Below, in pieces: positions 1 to 8,891 of a DNA stretch of 64,000 nucleotides. Source of the DNA: Micromonospora nigra (lineage in GTDB: Bacteria > Actinomycetota > Actinomycetes > Mycobacteriales > Micromonosporaceae); NCBI RefSeq assembly GCF_900091585.1, contig NZ_FMHT01000003.1, positions 1,845,501 to 1,909,500 of the forward strand. The letters are read 5' to 3'. Position 1 is the stretch's first letter, and every line of letters begins with the position of its first letter. The notes beneath the pieces were generated by a model. That model was not told the DNA's origin, did no database searches, and saw only the letters and a list, made by a program, of their open reading frames with translations. Position numbers and translations under genes: made by a program.

Positions 1-174
1 CTCCGGCGCGGCACCCGGGTACGGGGCCACGATGAAGGCGGCGGGGAACTCCAGCGAAGGCAGCAGTTGCTGCTTCAACGACGGTACGGCGTACACGCCG
101 AACGCCGTGGTCACCACCGCGATGAGGGCGACGAGCCCTCGGTTGGCGAGGCTGAATCTGGCGAGCAGCGACAT
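1..174 (-). CDS. RND-family efflux transporter permease, N-terminal fragment
   Basis: The 58 visible residues start MSLLARFSLANRG, followed by a hydrophobic helix (about residues 12-30) and a KQQLLPSLEFP segment. This is the usual N-terminus of AcrB/MMPL-like RND permeases: a cytoplasmic arm, TM1, then the first periplasmic-type loop. Such proteins export small molecules using the proton gradient. The gene runs off the left edge, so substrate and full length cannot be judged. It lies on the same strand as thrC, 191 nt downstream of it, with a tandem repeat between, and is probably a separate unit. The ATG start is the natural one for this family because it leaves a short basic arm before TM1. 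Confidence 0.75.
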   Translation of the reverse strand, partial: MSLLARFSLANRGLVALIAVVTTAFGVYAVPSLKQQLLPSLEFPAAFIVAPYPGAAPE

Positions 175-265
175 CGGGTTGGCTCACTCCTGGGGGAGGA
201 AGGGATGCGGGGCGATTGCAGTGTGCCCGACCCGCTCCGGTGGGCGACTGTCGGGGCAGCTCACC

Positions 266-368
266 CGGTCACCCACCAAGACCACGGTCAGGCCACGACG
301 ACCCCGGTCACCCGCGACGATCCCGGTCACCCACCACGATCCCGGTCAGGCCACGACGACCGCGGTCA
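266..368. repeat. Degenerate tandem repeat, about 19 bp unit, six copies
   Basis: The core CGGTCA recurs at 266, 285, 305, 324, 343 and 363, a spacing of 18-20 bp, within units resembling CACGACGACCCCGGTCACC. The last copy overlaps the thrC stop codon (TGA read on the minus strand, 366-368), so the repeat grew out of the gene's 3' end. No hairpin or regulator site is evident. Confidence 0.7.
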
Positions 369-1415
369 GGCCAGGTCGAGGGAGCGGGCGGCGGCCAGCG
401 GGTCGTTGGCGATGGTGATGGGGGCGGGCGCGGTGGAGATGGCCCATTCCGGGTCCTTCAGGCCGTGGCCGGTGACGGTGCAGACGATCCTGGAGCCCGC
501 CGGCACCCGCCCGGCGGCGGCCTGCTGGAGCAGACCCGCCACGCTGGCCGCGCTGCCCAGCTCGACGAAGACACCGACCTCGCGGGCCAGCAGCCGGTAC
601 GCGGCGAGGATCTCCCGGTCGGTGACCGCCGCGATCAGGCCGCCGGAGGCGTCCCGGGCGTCGATGGCCTTCGTCCAGCTCGCCGGGTTGCCGATCCGGA
701 TGGCGGTGGCGATGGTGGAGGGCTCGCGGACGACCTGGCCGGTCACGATGGGGGCGGCACCGGCGGCCTGGAAGCCGTACATCTTGGGGGCGCGGGTGGC
801 GTTGCCGTCGGCCAGTTCCTCCGAGTAGCCCATCCAGTAGGCCGACACGTTGCCGGCGTTGCCCACGGGCAGGCAGTGGATGTCCGGCGCGTCACCCAGA
901 GCCTCGACGATCTCGAACGCGGCCGTCTTCTGGCCGTGCAGCCGGTCGATGTTGACGGAGTTGACCAGCGCGACCGGGTAGTCCTGGGCGAGCTTGGCGG
1001 CCAGCGACAGGCAGTCGTCGAAGTTGCCGCTGACCTGGAGCAGCCTCGCGCCGTGCACCAGCGCCTGGGCCAGCTTGCCGAGCGCGATCTTGCCCTGGGG
1101 GACCAGCACCGCGCAGGTGAGCCCGGCACGGGCCGCGTACGCGGCGGCCGACGCGCTGGTGTTGCCGGTGGAGGCGCAGATGATGGCCTTGTTGCCGGAC
1201 TCGACCGCCTTGGAGACGGCGAGGGTCATGCCCCGGTCCTTGAACGAGCCGGTCGGGTTGGCCCCCTCCACCTTCAGGTGGACGTCACAGCCGAGCCTCG
1301 CGGAGAGCACCGGCGCGGGCAGCAGCGGAGTGTTGCCCTCGTGCAGGGTGACGACCGGGGTGGCCCCGGTGACGGGCAGTCGGTCCCGGTAGGTCTCGAT
1401 CAGGCCCCGCCACAT
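366..1415 (-). CDS. thrC: Threonine synthase
   Basis: Pyridoxal-phosphate enzyme of 349 aa that converts O-phosphohomoserine to threonine in the cytoplasm. The PLP-lysine region [10 protein letters not shown] lies near residue 55, the substrate/phosphate loop STGNTSAS follows, and a phosphate-binding GNAGN motif sits mid-protein. Length fits the actinobacterial short class. The ATG at 1415 is preceded by GAGGAGAG at good spacing; in-frame sequence further upstream is antisense noise over hom. It follows hom (218 nt gap) in the order argS-lysA-hom-thrC, the usual actinobacterial arrangement; thrB is not in the window. The gap has a possible -10 (TAAGGG) but no clear -35. Confidence 0.95.
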   Translation of the reverse strand: MWRGLIETYRDRLPVTGATPVVTLHEGNTPLLPAPVLSARLGCDVHLKVEGANPTGSFKDRGMTLAVSKAVESGNKAIICASTGNTSASAAAYAARAGLTCAVLVPQGKIALGKLAQALVHGARLLQVSGNFDDCLSLAAKLAQDYPVALVNSVNIDRLHGQKTAAFEIVEALGDAPDIHCLPVGNAGNVSAYWMGYSEELADGNATRAPKMYGFQAAGAAPIVTGQVVREPSTIATAIRIGNPASWTKAIDARDASGGLIAAVTDREILAAYRLLAREVGVFVELGSAASVAGLLQQAAAGRVPAGSRIVCTVTGHGLKDPEWAISTAPAPITIANDPLAAARSLDLA

Positions 1416-1633
1416 GTCGCTCTCCTCGCCTCTGTCGCCCCGGCGCTTCGGGGTCCCTTCCAGCCTGGACCAGCCCTTTCGACCGGTCGAGGGCGCACCC
1501 ACCCTTACCACCAGGCGAGACAGGGCCCGGCCGGTTCGCCCTGCCGGTTCGCCCGGCCGCGGCCCGGCGTCTCGCCGACGGAGGCGGACGCACCGCCCGC
1601 GCCGCGGCCCGCGACCCGTGGCGGGACGCCGCC

Positions 1634-2959
1634 CTAGGGGCCGCCCTCGACCCGCAGCACGCTCGCCACCGAGCGGACGATGTCCAGCCCGCGCAGCTCG
1701 CGCACGGTGGCGGCCAGCGCGGCGTCCGGCGCGACGTGGGTGACGATGACCAGGTCGGCGTCGTCGCCCCGGCCGGCCGCGCCACCGCCCGACGGGCCCT
1801 GCCGCACCGTGGCGATGGAGACGTCGTGCCGGGCGAACATCCCGGCCACCGCCTCCAGGACGCCCGGCCGGTCGGTCACGTCGAGGCTGATGTGGTAGCG
1901 GGTCAACGCCTCGCCCATCGGCCGCACGGGCAGGTCCGCGTACGCGGACTCGCTGGCCGAGCGCACCCCGGCGAGCCGGTTGCGGGACACCGCCACCACG
2001 TCGCCGAGCACGGCGCTGGCGGTGGGGGCGCCACCGGCCCCCCGCCCGTAGAACATGAGCTGGCCGGCGGCCTCGGCCTCGACGAAGACCGCGTTGAACG
2101 CGTCCCCGACGCTGGCCAGGGGGTGGGTGAGCGGGATCATCGCCGGGTGCACCCGCACGCTGACCGCCTCCCGGCCGGTCGCGTCGGCCCCCCGGGCAGC
2201 GATGCAGAGCAGCTTGATGGTGCAGCCCATGGCCTTGGCGCTGGCCACGTCGGCGGCGGTGACCTCGGTGATGCCCTCGCGGTGCACGTCGGCCGCGCCG
2301 ACCCGGGTGTGGAAGGCCAGCGAGGCGAGGATGGCGGCCTTGGCCGCCGCGTCGAAGCCCTCCACGTCGGCGGTCGGGTCGGCCTCCGCGTACCCCAGTT
2401 CGGTGGCCTCCTCCAGGGCCTCGGCGAAGCCGGCGCCGGTGGCGTGCATGGCGGAGAGGATGAAGTTGGTGGTGCCGTTGACGATGCCGGTGACCCGGGT
2501 CACCCGGTCGCCGTGCAGCGACTCCCGCAGCGGGCGCAGCAGCGGGATCGCCCCGGCCACCGACGCCTCGTAGTACAGGTCGCCGCCACCCTCGGCTGCC
2601 GCGTCGTGCAGCGCCGCGCCGTCCTCGGCGAGCAGCGCCTTGTTGGCGGTGACGACGCTCTTGCCGGCCCGCAGCGCCTCGACCAGCCACCCCCGCGCCG
2701 GTTCGATGCCGCCGACCACCTCGATCACCACGTCGACGTCGTCGCGCTTGATCAGGCCCAGCGCGTCGGTGGTGAACAGCGACGGGTCGACCGGCAGGTC
2801 ACCCCGGTCGCGGCCGAGCCGGCGCACGGCGATGCCGGCGATCTCCAGCGGGGCACCGATCCGGGCGGCGAGGTCGGCCGACTGGTCGTGCAGCAGCCGG
2901 ACCACCTCGGTGCCGACGGTGCCGCAGCCGAGCAGGGCCAGGCGCACAGGTCGTTTCAT
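1634..2959 (-). CDS. hom: Homoserine dehydrogenase
   Basis: Enzyme of 441 aa that reduces aspartate semialdehyde to homoserine with NAD(P)H, feeding threonine and methionine synthesis. The N-terminal Rossmann motif [11 protein letters not shown] is at residues 9-19, the catalytic-domain segment GIVNGTTNF is at about 165, and a C-terminal ACT domain ([15 protein letters not shown]) begins near residue 355, the usual site of feedback inhibition by threonine. The start ATG overlaps the lysA stop by 4 nt, so translation is coupled to lysA. Confidence 0.95.
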   Translation of the reverse strand: MKRPVRLALLGCGTVGTEVVRLLHDQSADLAARIGAPLEIAGIAVRRLGRDRGDLPVDPSLFTTDALGLIKRDDVDVVIEVVGGIEPARGWLVEALRAGKSVVTANKALLAEDGAALHDAAAEGGGDLYYEASVAGAIPLLRPLRESLHGDRVTRVTGIVNGTTNFILSAMHATGAGFAEALEEATELGYAEADPTADVEGFDAAAKAAILASLAFHTRVGAADVHREGITEVTAADVASAKAMGCTIKLLCIAARGADATGREAVSVRVHPAMIPLTHPLASVGDAFNAVFVEAEAAGQLMFYGRGAGGAPTASAVLGDVVAVSRNRLAGVRSASESAYADLPVRPMGEALTRYHISLDVTDRPGVLEAVAGMFARHDVSIATVRQGPSGGGAAGRGDDADLVIVTHVAPDAALAATVRELRGLDIVRSVASVLRVEGGP

Positions 2960-4341
2960 CCCACATCCAAGGCGAGCAGGTCGTCTTCGGTCTCCCGCCG
3001 GACGATCAGGCGGGCCTGGCCGTCCCGCACCGCGACCACCGGGGGCCGGGGGACGTGGTTGTAGTTGCTGGCCATGCTCCGGCAGTAGGCGCCGGTGCCG
3101 GGCACCGCGACAAGATCTCCGGGCTGCACGTCGGCGGGCAGGAATTCATCCTTCACCACGACGTCCCCAGACTCACAGTGCTTTCCCACCACGCGGGCGA
3201 GCATCGGCTCGGCGGCGCTCGCCCGGGAGGCCAGGGTCGCCGAGTACGACGCGTCGTAGAGCGCGGTACGGATGTTGTCGCTCATCCCGCCGTCCACGCT
3301 GACGTACGTGCGGATGCCGTCCACGTCCTTCACGGTGCCCACCTCGTAGAGGGTGAACACGGCGGGGCCGACGATGGCCCGGCCCGGCTCGATGGACAGG
3401 TGCGGCACCACCAGCTGCTCCGCCGCGCACTCCGCATCGACGATCTTGCGGAGCCGCTTGGCCAGGTCGGCCGGCGCGGCCGGGTCGTCCTGCGTCGTGT
3501 ACGCGATGCCGAAGCCGCCGCCCAGGTCCAGTTCGGGCAGCTCCACGCCCCGCGCGTCGCGGATCTGCGCCTGCAGGGCCAGCACCCGGCGGGCGGACAC
3601 CTCGAAGCCGCTGGTGTCGAAGATCTGCGAACCGATGTGCGAGTGCAGGCCGCGCAGCTCCAGCACGCCCTCGTCGAGGATCCTGAAGGCGGCGGCGGCC
3701 GCCGCCCCGCCGGCCAGGGAGAAGCCGAACTTCTGGTCCTCGTGGGCGGTGGCGATGAACTCGTGGGTGTGCGCCTCCACGCCGACGGTCACCCGGACCA
3801 GCACCCGGGGGCGCACCCCGCGCTCACGGGCCAGCGCCGTCAGCCGGTCGATCTCGTCGAACGAGTCGACGATGATCCGGCCCACCCCCGCGTCCACCGC
3901 CCGGGCCAGCTCGGCGACGGACTTGTTGTTGCCGTGGAAGCCGATCCGTTCCGGCGGCATCCCGGCCGACAGCGCGGTGACCAGTTCGCCGCCGGTGCAC
4001 ACGTCGAGGAACAGGCCCTCCTCGGCGATCGCCCGCACCACGGCGCGGCACAGGAACGCCTTGCCCGCGTAGTAGACGTCCTCGGTCGGGAAGGCGGCCC
4101 GGAAGTCGCGGCAGCGTGAGCGCAGGTCGTCCTCGTCGAGCACGTACACCGGGGTGCCGAACCGGTCGGCGATGTCGCGGACCGACAGGCCCGCGACGGC
4201 GAGCGCGCCGTCGGCCGCGCGCGTCACGTGGCGCGGCCACAGCGCCGGCACCAGGGCGTTGACGTCGACCGGGGTACGCAGCCAGGCCGGCCCCCGGTTG
4301 CCGATGTCGCCGTGCAGGGCCCCTGCCTCGTGCGCCCGCAT
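2956..4341 (-). CDS. lysA: Diaminopimelate decarboxylase
   Basis: PLP enzyme of 461 aa that decarboxylates meso-diaminopimelate to lysine, the last step of the pathway. It shows the fold-III PLP lysine in VYYAGKAFL near residue 90, the HIGSQI motif, the GGGFG phosphate-binding loop, and the C-terminal CESGD catalytic motif contributed across the dimer. The Shine-Dalgarno site before the ATG is weak. It lies 43 nt downstream of argS and overlaps hom by 4 nt, so argS-lysA-hom probably form one transcript. Confidence 0.95.
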   Translation of the reverse strand: MRAHEAGALHGDIGNRGPAWLRTPVDVNALVPALWPRHVTRAADGALAVAGLSVRDIADRFGTPVYVLDEDDLRSRCRDFRAAFPTEDVYYAGKAFLCRAVVRAIAEEGLFLDVCTGGELVTALSAGMPPERIGFHGNNKSVAELARAVDAGVGRIIVDSFDEIDRLTALARERGVRPRVLVRVTVGVEAHTHEFIATAHEDQKFGFSLAGGAAAAAAFRILDEGVLELRGLHSHIGSQIFDTSGFEVSARRVLALQAQIRDARGVELPELDLGGGFGIAYTTQDDPAAPADLAKRLRKIVDAECAAEQLVVPHLSIEPGRAIVGPAVFTLYEVGTVKDVDGIRTYVSVDGGMSDNIRTALYDASYSATLASRASAAEPMLARVVGKHCESGDVVVKDEFLPADVQPGDLVAVPGTGAYCRSMASNYNHVPRPPVVAVRDGQARLIVRRETEDDLLALDVG

Positions 4342-4384
4342 CAGCTGTCACCGTCCGCCGCGCGGCGGGCCGGCCGGGCCGCGC

Positions 4385-6049
4385 TCACATCCGCTCCGGA
4401 GCGGAGACACCGAGCAGGCGCAGGCCGTTGGCGATCACGGTGCGGGTGGCGTCGTTGAGCCACAGCCGAGCCCGGTGCAGGTCGGTGACCTCCTCGTCGC
4501 CGCGCGGCAGGATCCGGCAGTTGTCGTAGAACCGGTGGTACGCCCCGGCCAGGTCCTCCAGGTAGCGGGCCACCCGGTGCGGCTCGCGCAGCTCGGCGGC
4601 GGCGGCAACCACGTTGGGGAACTCGGCGAGCGCCTTGAGCAGCTCGTTCTCCTTGTCGTGGTCGAGCAGCTCCGGGCGGAACGCGTCCGCGTCCCCCCGG
4701 GTCAGTCCGACCTCGGCGGCGTTACGGCCGACGCTGGCGGTCCGCGCCGCCACGTACTGCACGTAGTAGACCGGGTTGTCGCGGGTCGCCCGGGTCCACA
4801 GCTCCACGTCGAGGTCGATCGGGGAGTCCGACGAGTAGCGGGCCAGCGCGTACCGGGCGGCGTCGACGCCGATCGCGTCGACCAGGTCCTCCAGCGTGAC
4901 CATTGTGCCGAGCCGCTTGCCCATCCGCACCGGCTTCCCGTCGCGGACCAGGTTGACCAGCTGACCGATGAGGATCTCCAGGTTGACCGCCGGGTCGTCG
5001 CCGAAGCACGCGGCCATCGCCTTCATCCGGCCGATGTAGCCGTGGTGGTCGGCGCCCAGCATGATCACGACCCGGTCGAAGCCGCGCTCGCGCTTGTCCA
5101 GGTAGTAGGCGCAGTCGGCGGCGAAGTACGTCCACTCGCCGTTGGACTTGCGCAGCACCCGGTCCTTGTCGTCACCGAAGTCGGTGGTGCGCAGCCAGGT
5201 GGCGCCGTCGGCCTCGACGATGTGACCCTGCTCGCGCAACCGGGTCAGCGCGTGTTCCAGTTCACCCCGGTCGTGCAGGTCCTTCTCGTTGAAGTAGGTG
5301 TCGAACTCCACCCCGAAGTCGCGCAGCGACGCCTTGATCTCGTCGAACATGAGGGCGACGCCCTCGACCCGGAACACCTCCTGCGCGGCGGCGTCGTCCA
5401 TGGTCGACACGTCGGGGCGCCGGGCGCGCACCTGCTCGGCGATCTCGGCGATGTACGCCCCGCCGTAGCCGTCCTCCGGCGCGGACTCGCCCCTGGCGGC
5501 GGCCAGCAGGGACCGGGCGAACCGGTCGATCTGGGAGCCGGCGTCGTTGAAGTAGTACTCGGTGCCGACCTCGGCCCCGGCGGCGCGCAGCAGCCGGCTC
5601 AGCGCGTCACCGACGGCCGCCCAGCGGACCCCGCCGATGTGCACGGGGCCGGTCGGGTTGGCGGAGACGAACTCCAGGTTGACCTTCAGCCCGGCGAGCC
5701 GGTCACCGCGCCCGTACGCGTCGCCGGCCTCGACGATCGACCGGGCGAGCTGCCCGGCGGCGGCGGCGTCGAGCCGGATGTTGAGGAAGCCCGGTCCGGC
5801 GATCTCCACCGACTTGACCCCCGGCGCGTTGCCGAGTTCCGCCGCCAGTGCGCTGGCCAGGTCGCGCGGCGGGACGCCCACCTTCTTGCTCAACTGGAGG
5901 GCGAGCGTCGACGCGTAGTCGCCGTGGTCGGGGTTGCGGGGTCGCTCGACCGCCGTACGCTCCGGCAGCGCGGCACGGTCGAGCCCGCGCTCGGTGAAGA
6001 CGGCGTGGGCTGCGGTGAGGACGACCTCGGCGAGTTCTGCGGGAGTCAC
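4385..6049 (-). CDS. argS: Arginyl-tRNA synthetase
   Basis: Class I aminoacyl-tRNA synthetase of 554 aa that charges tRNA-Arg. It has the N-terminal Arg-S domain, the HIGH signature as PVHIGG near residue 130, and the KMSKS equivalent [11 protein letters not shown]. The C-terminal helical DALR anticodon-binding domain ends the protein. The start is GTG at 6049. No Shine-Dalgarno is present, but a GATAAC -10-like box lies 8 nt upstream, suggesting a nearly leaderless message. It heads the lysA-hom operon and is divergent from the DUF3105 gene. Confidence 0.96.
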   Translation of the reverse strand: MTPAELAEVVLTAAHAVFTERGLDRAALPERTAVERPRNPDHGDYASTLALQLSKKVGVPPRDLASALAAELGNAPGVKSVEIAGPGFLNIRLDAAAAGQLARSIVEAGDAYGRGDRLAGLKVNLEFVSANPTGPVHIGGVRWAAVGDALSRLLRAAGAEVGTEYYFNDAGSQIDRFARSLLAAARGESAPEDGYGGAYIAEIAEQVRARRPDVSTMDDAAAQEVFRVEGVALMFDEIKASLRDFGVEFDTYFNEKDLHDRGELEHALTRLREQGHIVEADGATWLRTTDFGDDKDRVLRKSNGEWTYFAADCAYYLDKRERGFDRVVIMLGADHHGYIGRMKAMAACFGDDPAVNLEILIGQLVNLVRDGKPVRMGKRLGTMVTLEDLVDAIGVDAARYALARYSSDSPIDLDVELWTRATRDNPVYYVQYVAARTASVGRNAAEVGLTRGDADAFRPELLDHDKENELLKALAEFPNVVAAAAELREPHRVARYLEDLAGAYHRFYDNCRILPRGDEEVTDLHRARLWLNDATRTVIANGLRLLGVSAPERM

Positions 6050-6147
6050 CGATCCATGTTATCGGGGGTAGACTCGGGCACTCGGCGGCGACCCTAGGTG
6101 TGGTAAGAGCCGCTACGCCCCCCGACCGACGAACCTGACGAGGACCG

Positions 6148-6957
6148 ATGAGCATCAGCACCCCGGGTGGCCCGGAGCGCCGCCCGACCGTGGTCAGCAC
6201 CGGCAAGAAGCCGGCGGCGGGCCGGCCGGCCGCGACCGGCAAGCCGGCCGGCGCCAAGGCCGGGGCGGGCAAGGCGACGGGCCCGCGTCCGGGCGCCGGC
6301 GGCAAGGGCCGCAAGCCGGTCACCCCGGTGAAGGTCAACCAGAGTCGCCCCTGGGGCCCGATCGCGCTCTTCGTGGCCGTGGGCCTGCTCGCCGTGTCGA
6401 TCGTCGGCTACGGCGCCTGGGCCACCTTCAAGGGCTCCCAGCCGTGGGAGGAGCGCGCGGCCGACATCGACGGCGTCGTGAACTACCGGGAACTGGACAG
6501 CGAGCTGGTCAAGGGCGCGAACCACCAGGCCGGCCCCATCAAGTACGAGATCCAGCCGCCGGTGGCGGGCCCGCACAACGGTTCGTGGCAGAACTGCATG
6601 GGCGACGTCTACGACGCCCCGATCGCCAACGAGCACGCGGTGCACAGCCTGGAGCACGGCGCGGTCTGGATCACCTACCGCCCCGACCTGCCGGCCGACC
6701 AGGTCGGCAAGCTGCGCGAGCGGGTCCAGGGCGTCGAGAAGACGATGCTCAGCCCGTACGAGGGGCAGGACAAGCCGATCTCCCTGCAGGCGTGGGGCTA
6801 CCAGCTCAAGGTCGACAACGCCGACGACGACCGGATCGACGAGTTCATCAAGACCCTGCGGATCAACGCCTCGATCGAGGGTCCGACGGCACTGTGCAAC
6901 CAGGGCATCACGGCCACCGGCACCACGCCGCGCGACGGCGCCGGGATGCAGGGCTGA
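6148..6957 (+). CDS. DUF3105 membrane-anchored protein
   Basis: Protein of 269 aa. Residues 1-65 are Lys/Ala/Gly/Pro-rich and cytoplasmic; one TM helix follows at about 70-92 (GPIALFVAVGLLAVSIVGYG); the rest is a DUF3105 domain outside the membrane with the family features HNGSWQNCMGDVYD and HSLEHGAVWITY. The conserved Cys/His pattern hints at metal or redox chemistry, but the function is not established. GAGGA precedes the ATG. Only 10 nt separate it from the DUF305 gene, and the DUF3105-DUF305 pairing is common in actinobacteria, so the two are probably co-transcribed. Confidence 0.88.
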   Translation: MSISTPGGPERRPTVVSTGKKPAAGRPAATGKPAGAKAGAGKATGPRPGAGGKGRKPVTPVKVNQSRPWGPIALFVAVGLLAVSIVGYGAWATFKGSQPWEERAADIDGVVNYRELDSELVKGANHQAGPIKYEIQPPVAGPHNGSWQNCMGDVYDAPIANEHAVHSLEHGAVWITYRPDLPADQVGKLRERVQGVEKTMLSPYEGQDKPISLQAWGYQLKVDNADDDRIDEFIKTLRINASIEGPTALCNQGITATGTTPRDGAGMQG

Positions 6958-6967
6958 GGAGGAGACG

Positions 6968-7630
6968 ATGAGCACCCCGACCATGATCGAGACCGGCCCG
7001 GCGCCCGACCGGGCCGTGCCGGCTCCGGCGCGGGCACGCCACTTCGGCACCGTGGCGCTGGCCCTCGCCGTCGTGGTCGGGCTGCTCCTCGGGTACGCCG
7101 GGGGCCTGCTCACGCCCCGACTGACCCAGCCCGGCGACGCCTCCGTCGAGGCGGGTTTCGCCCGGGACATGAGCACCCACCACGGGCAGGCGGTGGAGAT
7201 GGGGCTGATCGCCTTCCAGCGGGCGTCCGACCCGGAGGTGCGCAGCATGGGCGGCGACATCGCGCTGGGCCAGCAGGGCGAGCTGGGCGCGATGCAGACG
7301 TGGCTGCGCTCGTGGGGGCTGGATCCGACCGGTTCGCAGCCGCCGATGGCGTGGATGCCCGACGGCGCAGAATCGGTGCACGACGGGTTGATGCCGGGCA
7401 TGGCCACCCCGCAGGAGATGGCCGCCCTACGGGCCGCGCAGGGCACCGACGTCGACGTGCAGTTCCTCCGGCTGATGATCAATCACCACATCGGCGGCAT
7501 CCACATGATCGACGGCATCCTCGACGTCACCGACGAACCGGACGTGGTCCGGCTCGCCCAGACGATGAAGAACACCCAGCAGACCGACCTGACCAATCTC
7601 CGCAACGCGCTGGAGCGCCTCGGCGGCTGA
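6968..7630 (+). CDS. DUF305 membrane-anchored protein
   Basis: Protein of 220 aa with one N-terminal TM helix (about residues 30-50) and an extracytoplasmic ferritin-like four-helix DUF305 domain. The paired histidine/methionine motifs are visible: MSTHHGQAVEMG near residue 62 and MINHHIGGIHMID near residue 175. In this family they are thought to bind copper or other metals; that role is inferred. GGAGGAGACG precedes the ATG. It ends the two-gene operon with the DUF3105 protein; a strong terminator follows. Confidence 0.88.
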   Translation: MSTPTMIETGPAPDRAVPAPARARHFGTVALALAVVVGLLLGYAGGLLTPRLTQPGDASVEAGFARDMSTHHGQAVEMGLIAFQRASDPEVRSMGGDIALGQQGELGAMQTWLRSWGLDPTGSQPPMAWMPDGAESVHDGLMPGMATPQEMAALRAAQGTDVDVQFLRLMINHHIGGIHMIDGILDVTDEPDVVRLAQTMKNTQQTDLTNLRNALERLGG

Positions 7631-7655
7631 ACCAGCCTCGGGTCACCAGCCACCT

Positions 7656-7691
7656 CCGGGTCCGCGCCGGCACCGTCCGGCGCGGACCCGG
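7656..7691 (+). terminator. Intrinsic terminator of the DUF3105/DUF305 operon
   Basis: A perfect 15-bp GC-rich stem (7656-7670 with 7677-7691) closes a 6-nt loop, 25 nt after the DUF305 stop. There is no T-tract, which is normal for actinomycete terminators. Confidence 0.75.
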
Positions 7692-7694
7692 CTC

Positions 7695-7763
7695 ATGTCC
7701 GACCCGGCCTACACATCCGACCCGGTCTCACGTCCGACCCGCCCTTATGTCCGACTTGGGGCA
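7695..7763 (+). repeat. Four direct repeats (17-18 bp) running into the next start codon
   Basis: Units beginning at 7695, 7713, 7730 and 7747 share the core A(T/C)(G/A)TCCGACCCG. The last copy is slightly diverged and includes the ATG of the transposase-like gene. The regular spacing of nearly two helical turns makes them candidate binding sites for the DNA-binding protein encoded just downstream; that is inference. Confidence 0.6.
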
Positions 7764-8544
7764 ACTGCCACCTCCTGCCCTCTTGGGGCATTTGGAGACC
7801 TTTCTACGTAGATATCGTGACCAGTTGCGATTCGTACTCGTTGCGCAGGACGTGGGGGTTGCACTCAGAGACGCGCGGCGCTCGGTCACCAGCTGGTGCC
7901 GACGCCACACCATCGGCGGTGACGGGGCGGTGGCAGCCGTCCGTCGCGGACAGCGGCAGGGCGAGCCGGGAACGCTCAGTCGCGAACAGGAACTCGAACT
8001 GATCGACGCCCTGCGTGGCGTCTACCCCGACGCGTTCGGCCTGGACGAGGAGCTGTGGACTCGGCAGAGCCTGCACACGCTCATCCAGACCCGCTTCGCA
8101 CTGCCGCTGGACGCCGGCGCGGTCGGGGCGTACCTGCGGGCCTGGGGGCTCGGCCCCCGCGAACCCCGCGAGCGGGCCTGCGGGCTGTGCGTCGGCGCGG
8201 TGGAACGCTGGGTCCGCAGCGAGTACCCGACGATCACCCGCGCCGCCCAGGAGCACCTCGCGGAGGTCTACTGGATCGGGCGGATCCGGCTGCGCGGCAC
8301 CATGCCGGCCGCCGACGTGATCTCCGCGGTGTCGTTCCGTGGCCGGGTACGCTTCATGATCACCACACCCACCGTCGACCCGCCCCTGCCCCGCGACTTC
8401 GTGCTGCGGCTCAGCGGCGCGCAACAGCGCACCGTGCACCTGATCGTCGACGGCTCCTGGCCCCGCAACGAGTGGCCGCGCCGACTTCCCCGCCGGGTCG
8501 TCATGCATCCGCTGCCCAGTTGCGGCCGCGCGGCAGCCGCCTGA
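7747..8544 (+). CDS. Winged-HTH protein derived from an IS630-type transposase, catalytically dead
   Basis: Protein of 265 aa following the IS630 transposase plan. A first helix-turn-helix (about 35-65, SVTSWCRRHTIGGDGAV) is followed by a second winged helix (about 103-140, LWTRQSLHTL), then a diverged RNase-H-like domain from W155 with AVSFRGRVRFMI at 194-205 and LIVDGSWPRNE at 232-242. The aspartate-glutamate of the first strand (YFADE in active enzymes) is replaced by YWIG at 175-178, and the protein ends at MHPLPS where active enzymes continue to the ELNPxE glutamate. Only the central Asp235 remains. The reading frame is intact and no terminal inverted repeats are visible, suggesting a retained DNA-binding role. 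The first 150 bp are less GC-rich than the surroundings. Confidence 0.7.
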   Translation: MSDLGQLPPPALLGHLETFLRRYRDQLRFVLVAQDVGVALRDARRSVTSWCRRHTIGGDGAVAAVRRGQRQGEPGTLSREQELELIDALRGVYPDAFGLDEELWTRQSLHTLIQTRFALPLDAGAVGAYLRAWGLGPREPRERACGLCVGAVERWVRSEYPTITRAAQEHLAEVYWIGRIRLRGTMPAADVISAVSFRGRVRFMITTPTVDPPLPRDFVLRLSGAQQRTVHLIVDGSWPRNEWPRRLPRRVVMHPLPSCGRAAAA

Positions 8545-8627
8545 CTCACCGCCCGAGGGCGTCCGGCGCCACGGCATACCGATTCGGCGTACGCGGAGGA
8601 GGTTTGCTAGTCTTCTCCAGTCGCTGA

Positions 8628-8702
8628 GCCCCCGTAGCTCAGGGGATAGAGCACCGCCCTCCGGAGGCGGGGGCGCAGGTTCGAATCCTGCCGGGGGCAC
8701 CA
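8628..8702 (+). tRNA. tRNA-Arg (anticodon CCG)
   Basis: Full cloverleaf: acceptor stem GCCCCCG (8628-8634) pairs with CGGGGGC (8692-8698), discriminator A at 8699, and CCA encoded at 8700-8702. The D arm is TAGCTCAGGGGATAGAGCA, the anticodon loop CTCCGGA gives anticodon CCG for CGG codons, and the T arm is CAGGTTCGAATCCTG. CGG is a common arginine codon in such GC-rich genomes. Confidence 0.97.
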
Positions 8703-8714
8703 GAGATCGCCGGA

Positions 8715-8741
8715 AAGCCCGGGCCCGAAGGGCCAGGGCTT
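8715..8741 (+). terminator. Terminator after tRNA-Arg
   Basis: Inverted repeat AAGCCCGGGCCC - GAA - GGGCCAGGGCTT, with one small mismatch, 13 nt after the CCA end and followed by CTTCGT. It likely ends the tRNA transcript. Confidence 0.7.
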
Positions 8742-8781
8742 CTTCGTACCCGGCCACCGGGGCCGAACCAGCGAGCACCGG

Positions 8782-8850
8782 GCCCCGGAGCCGGCGAACC
8801 ACCAGCCCCGGAGCCGGCGAACCACCAGCCCCGGAGCCGGCGAACCACCA
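8782..8850. repeat. Three perfect 23-bp tandem repeats
   Basis: The unit beginning GCCCCGGAGCCGG is repeated exactly at 8782, 8805 and 8828. It occupies the otherwise empty gap (8742-8891) between tRNA-Arg and the convergent LigD-type gene. No coding or hairpin function is evident; perfect identity suggests recent slipped-strand expansion. Confidence 0.85.
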
Positions 8851-8891
8851 GGGCCGGACCGCGCACGCTCGGGCCGGGCGGCTACGCGTAC

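Noticed and set aside
1416..2690. N-terminal extension of thrC across the hom gene
   Set aside because: The extra frame is a shadow of hom; ThrC family similarity begins at the ATG at 1415, which has a good ribosome site.
6046..6057. A three-codon ORF (ATG GAT CGG TGA) overlapping the argS GTG
   Set aside because: Too short to distinguish from chance; noted only because the GTGA overlap resembles the coupled mini-ORF at 17635.
8628..8702. tRNA-Arg as an integration site for a mobile element
   Set aside because: No integrase, no duplicated tRNA 3' end and no change in gene content were seen around it; only local tandem repeats.
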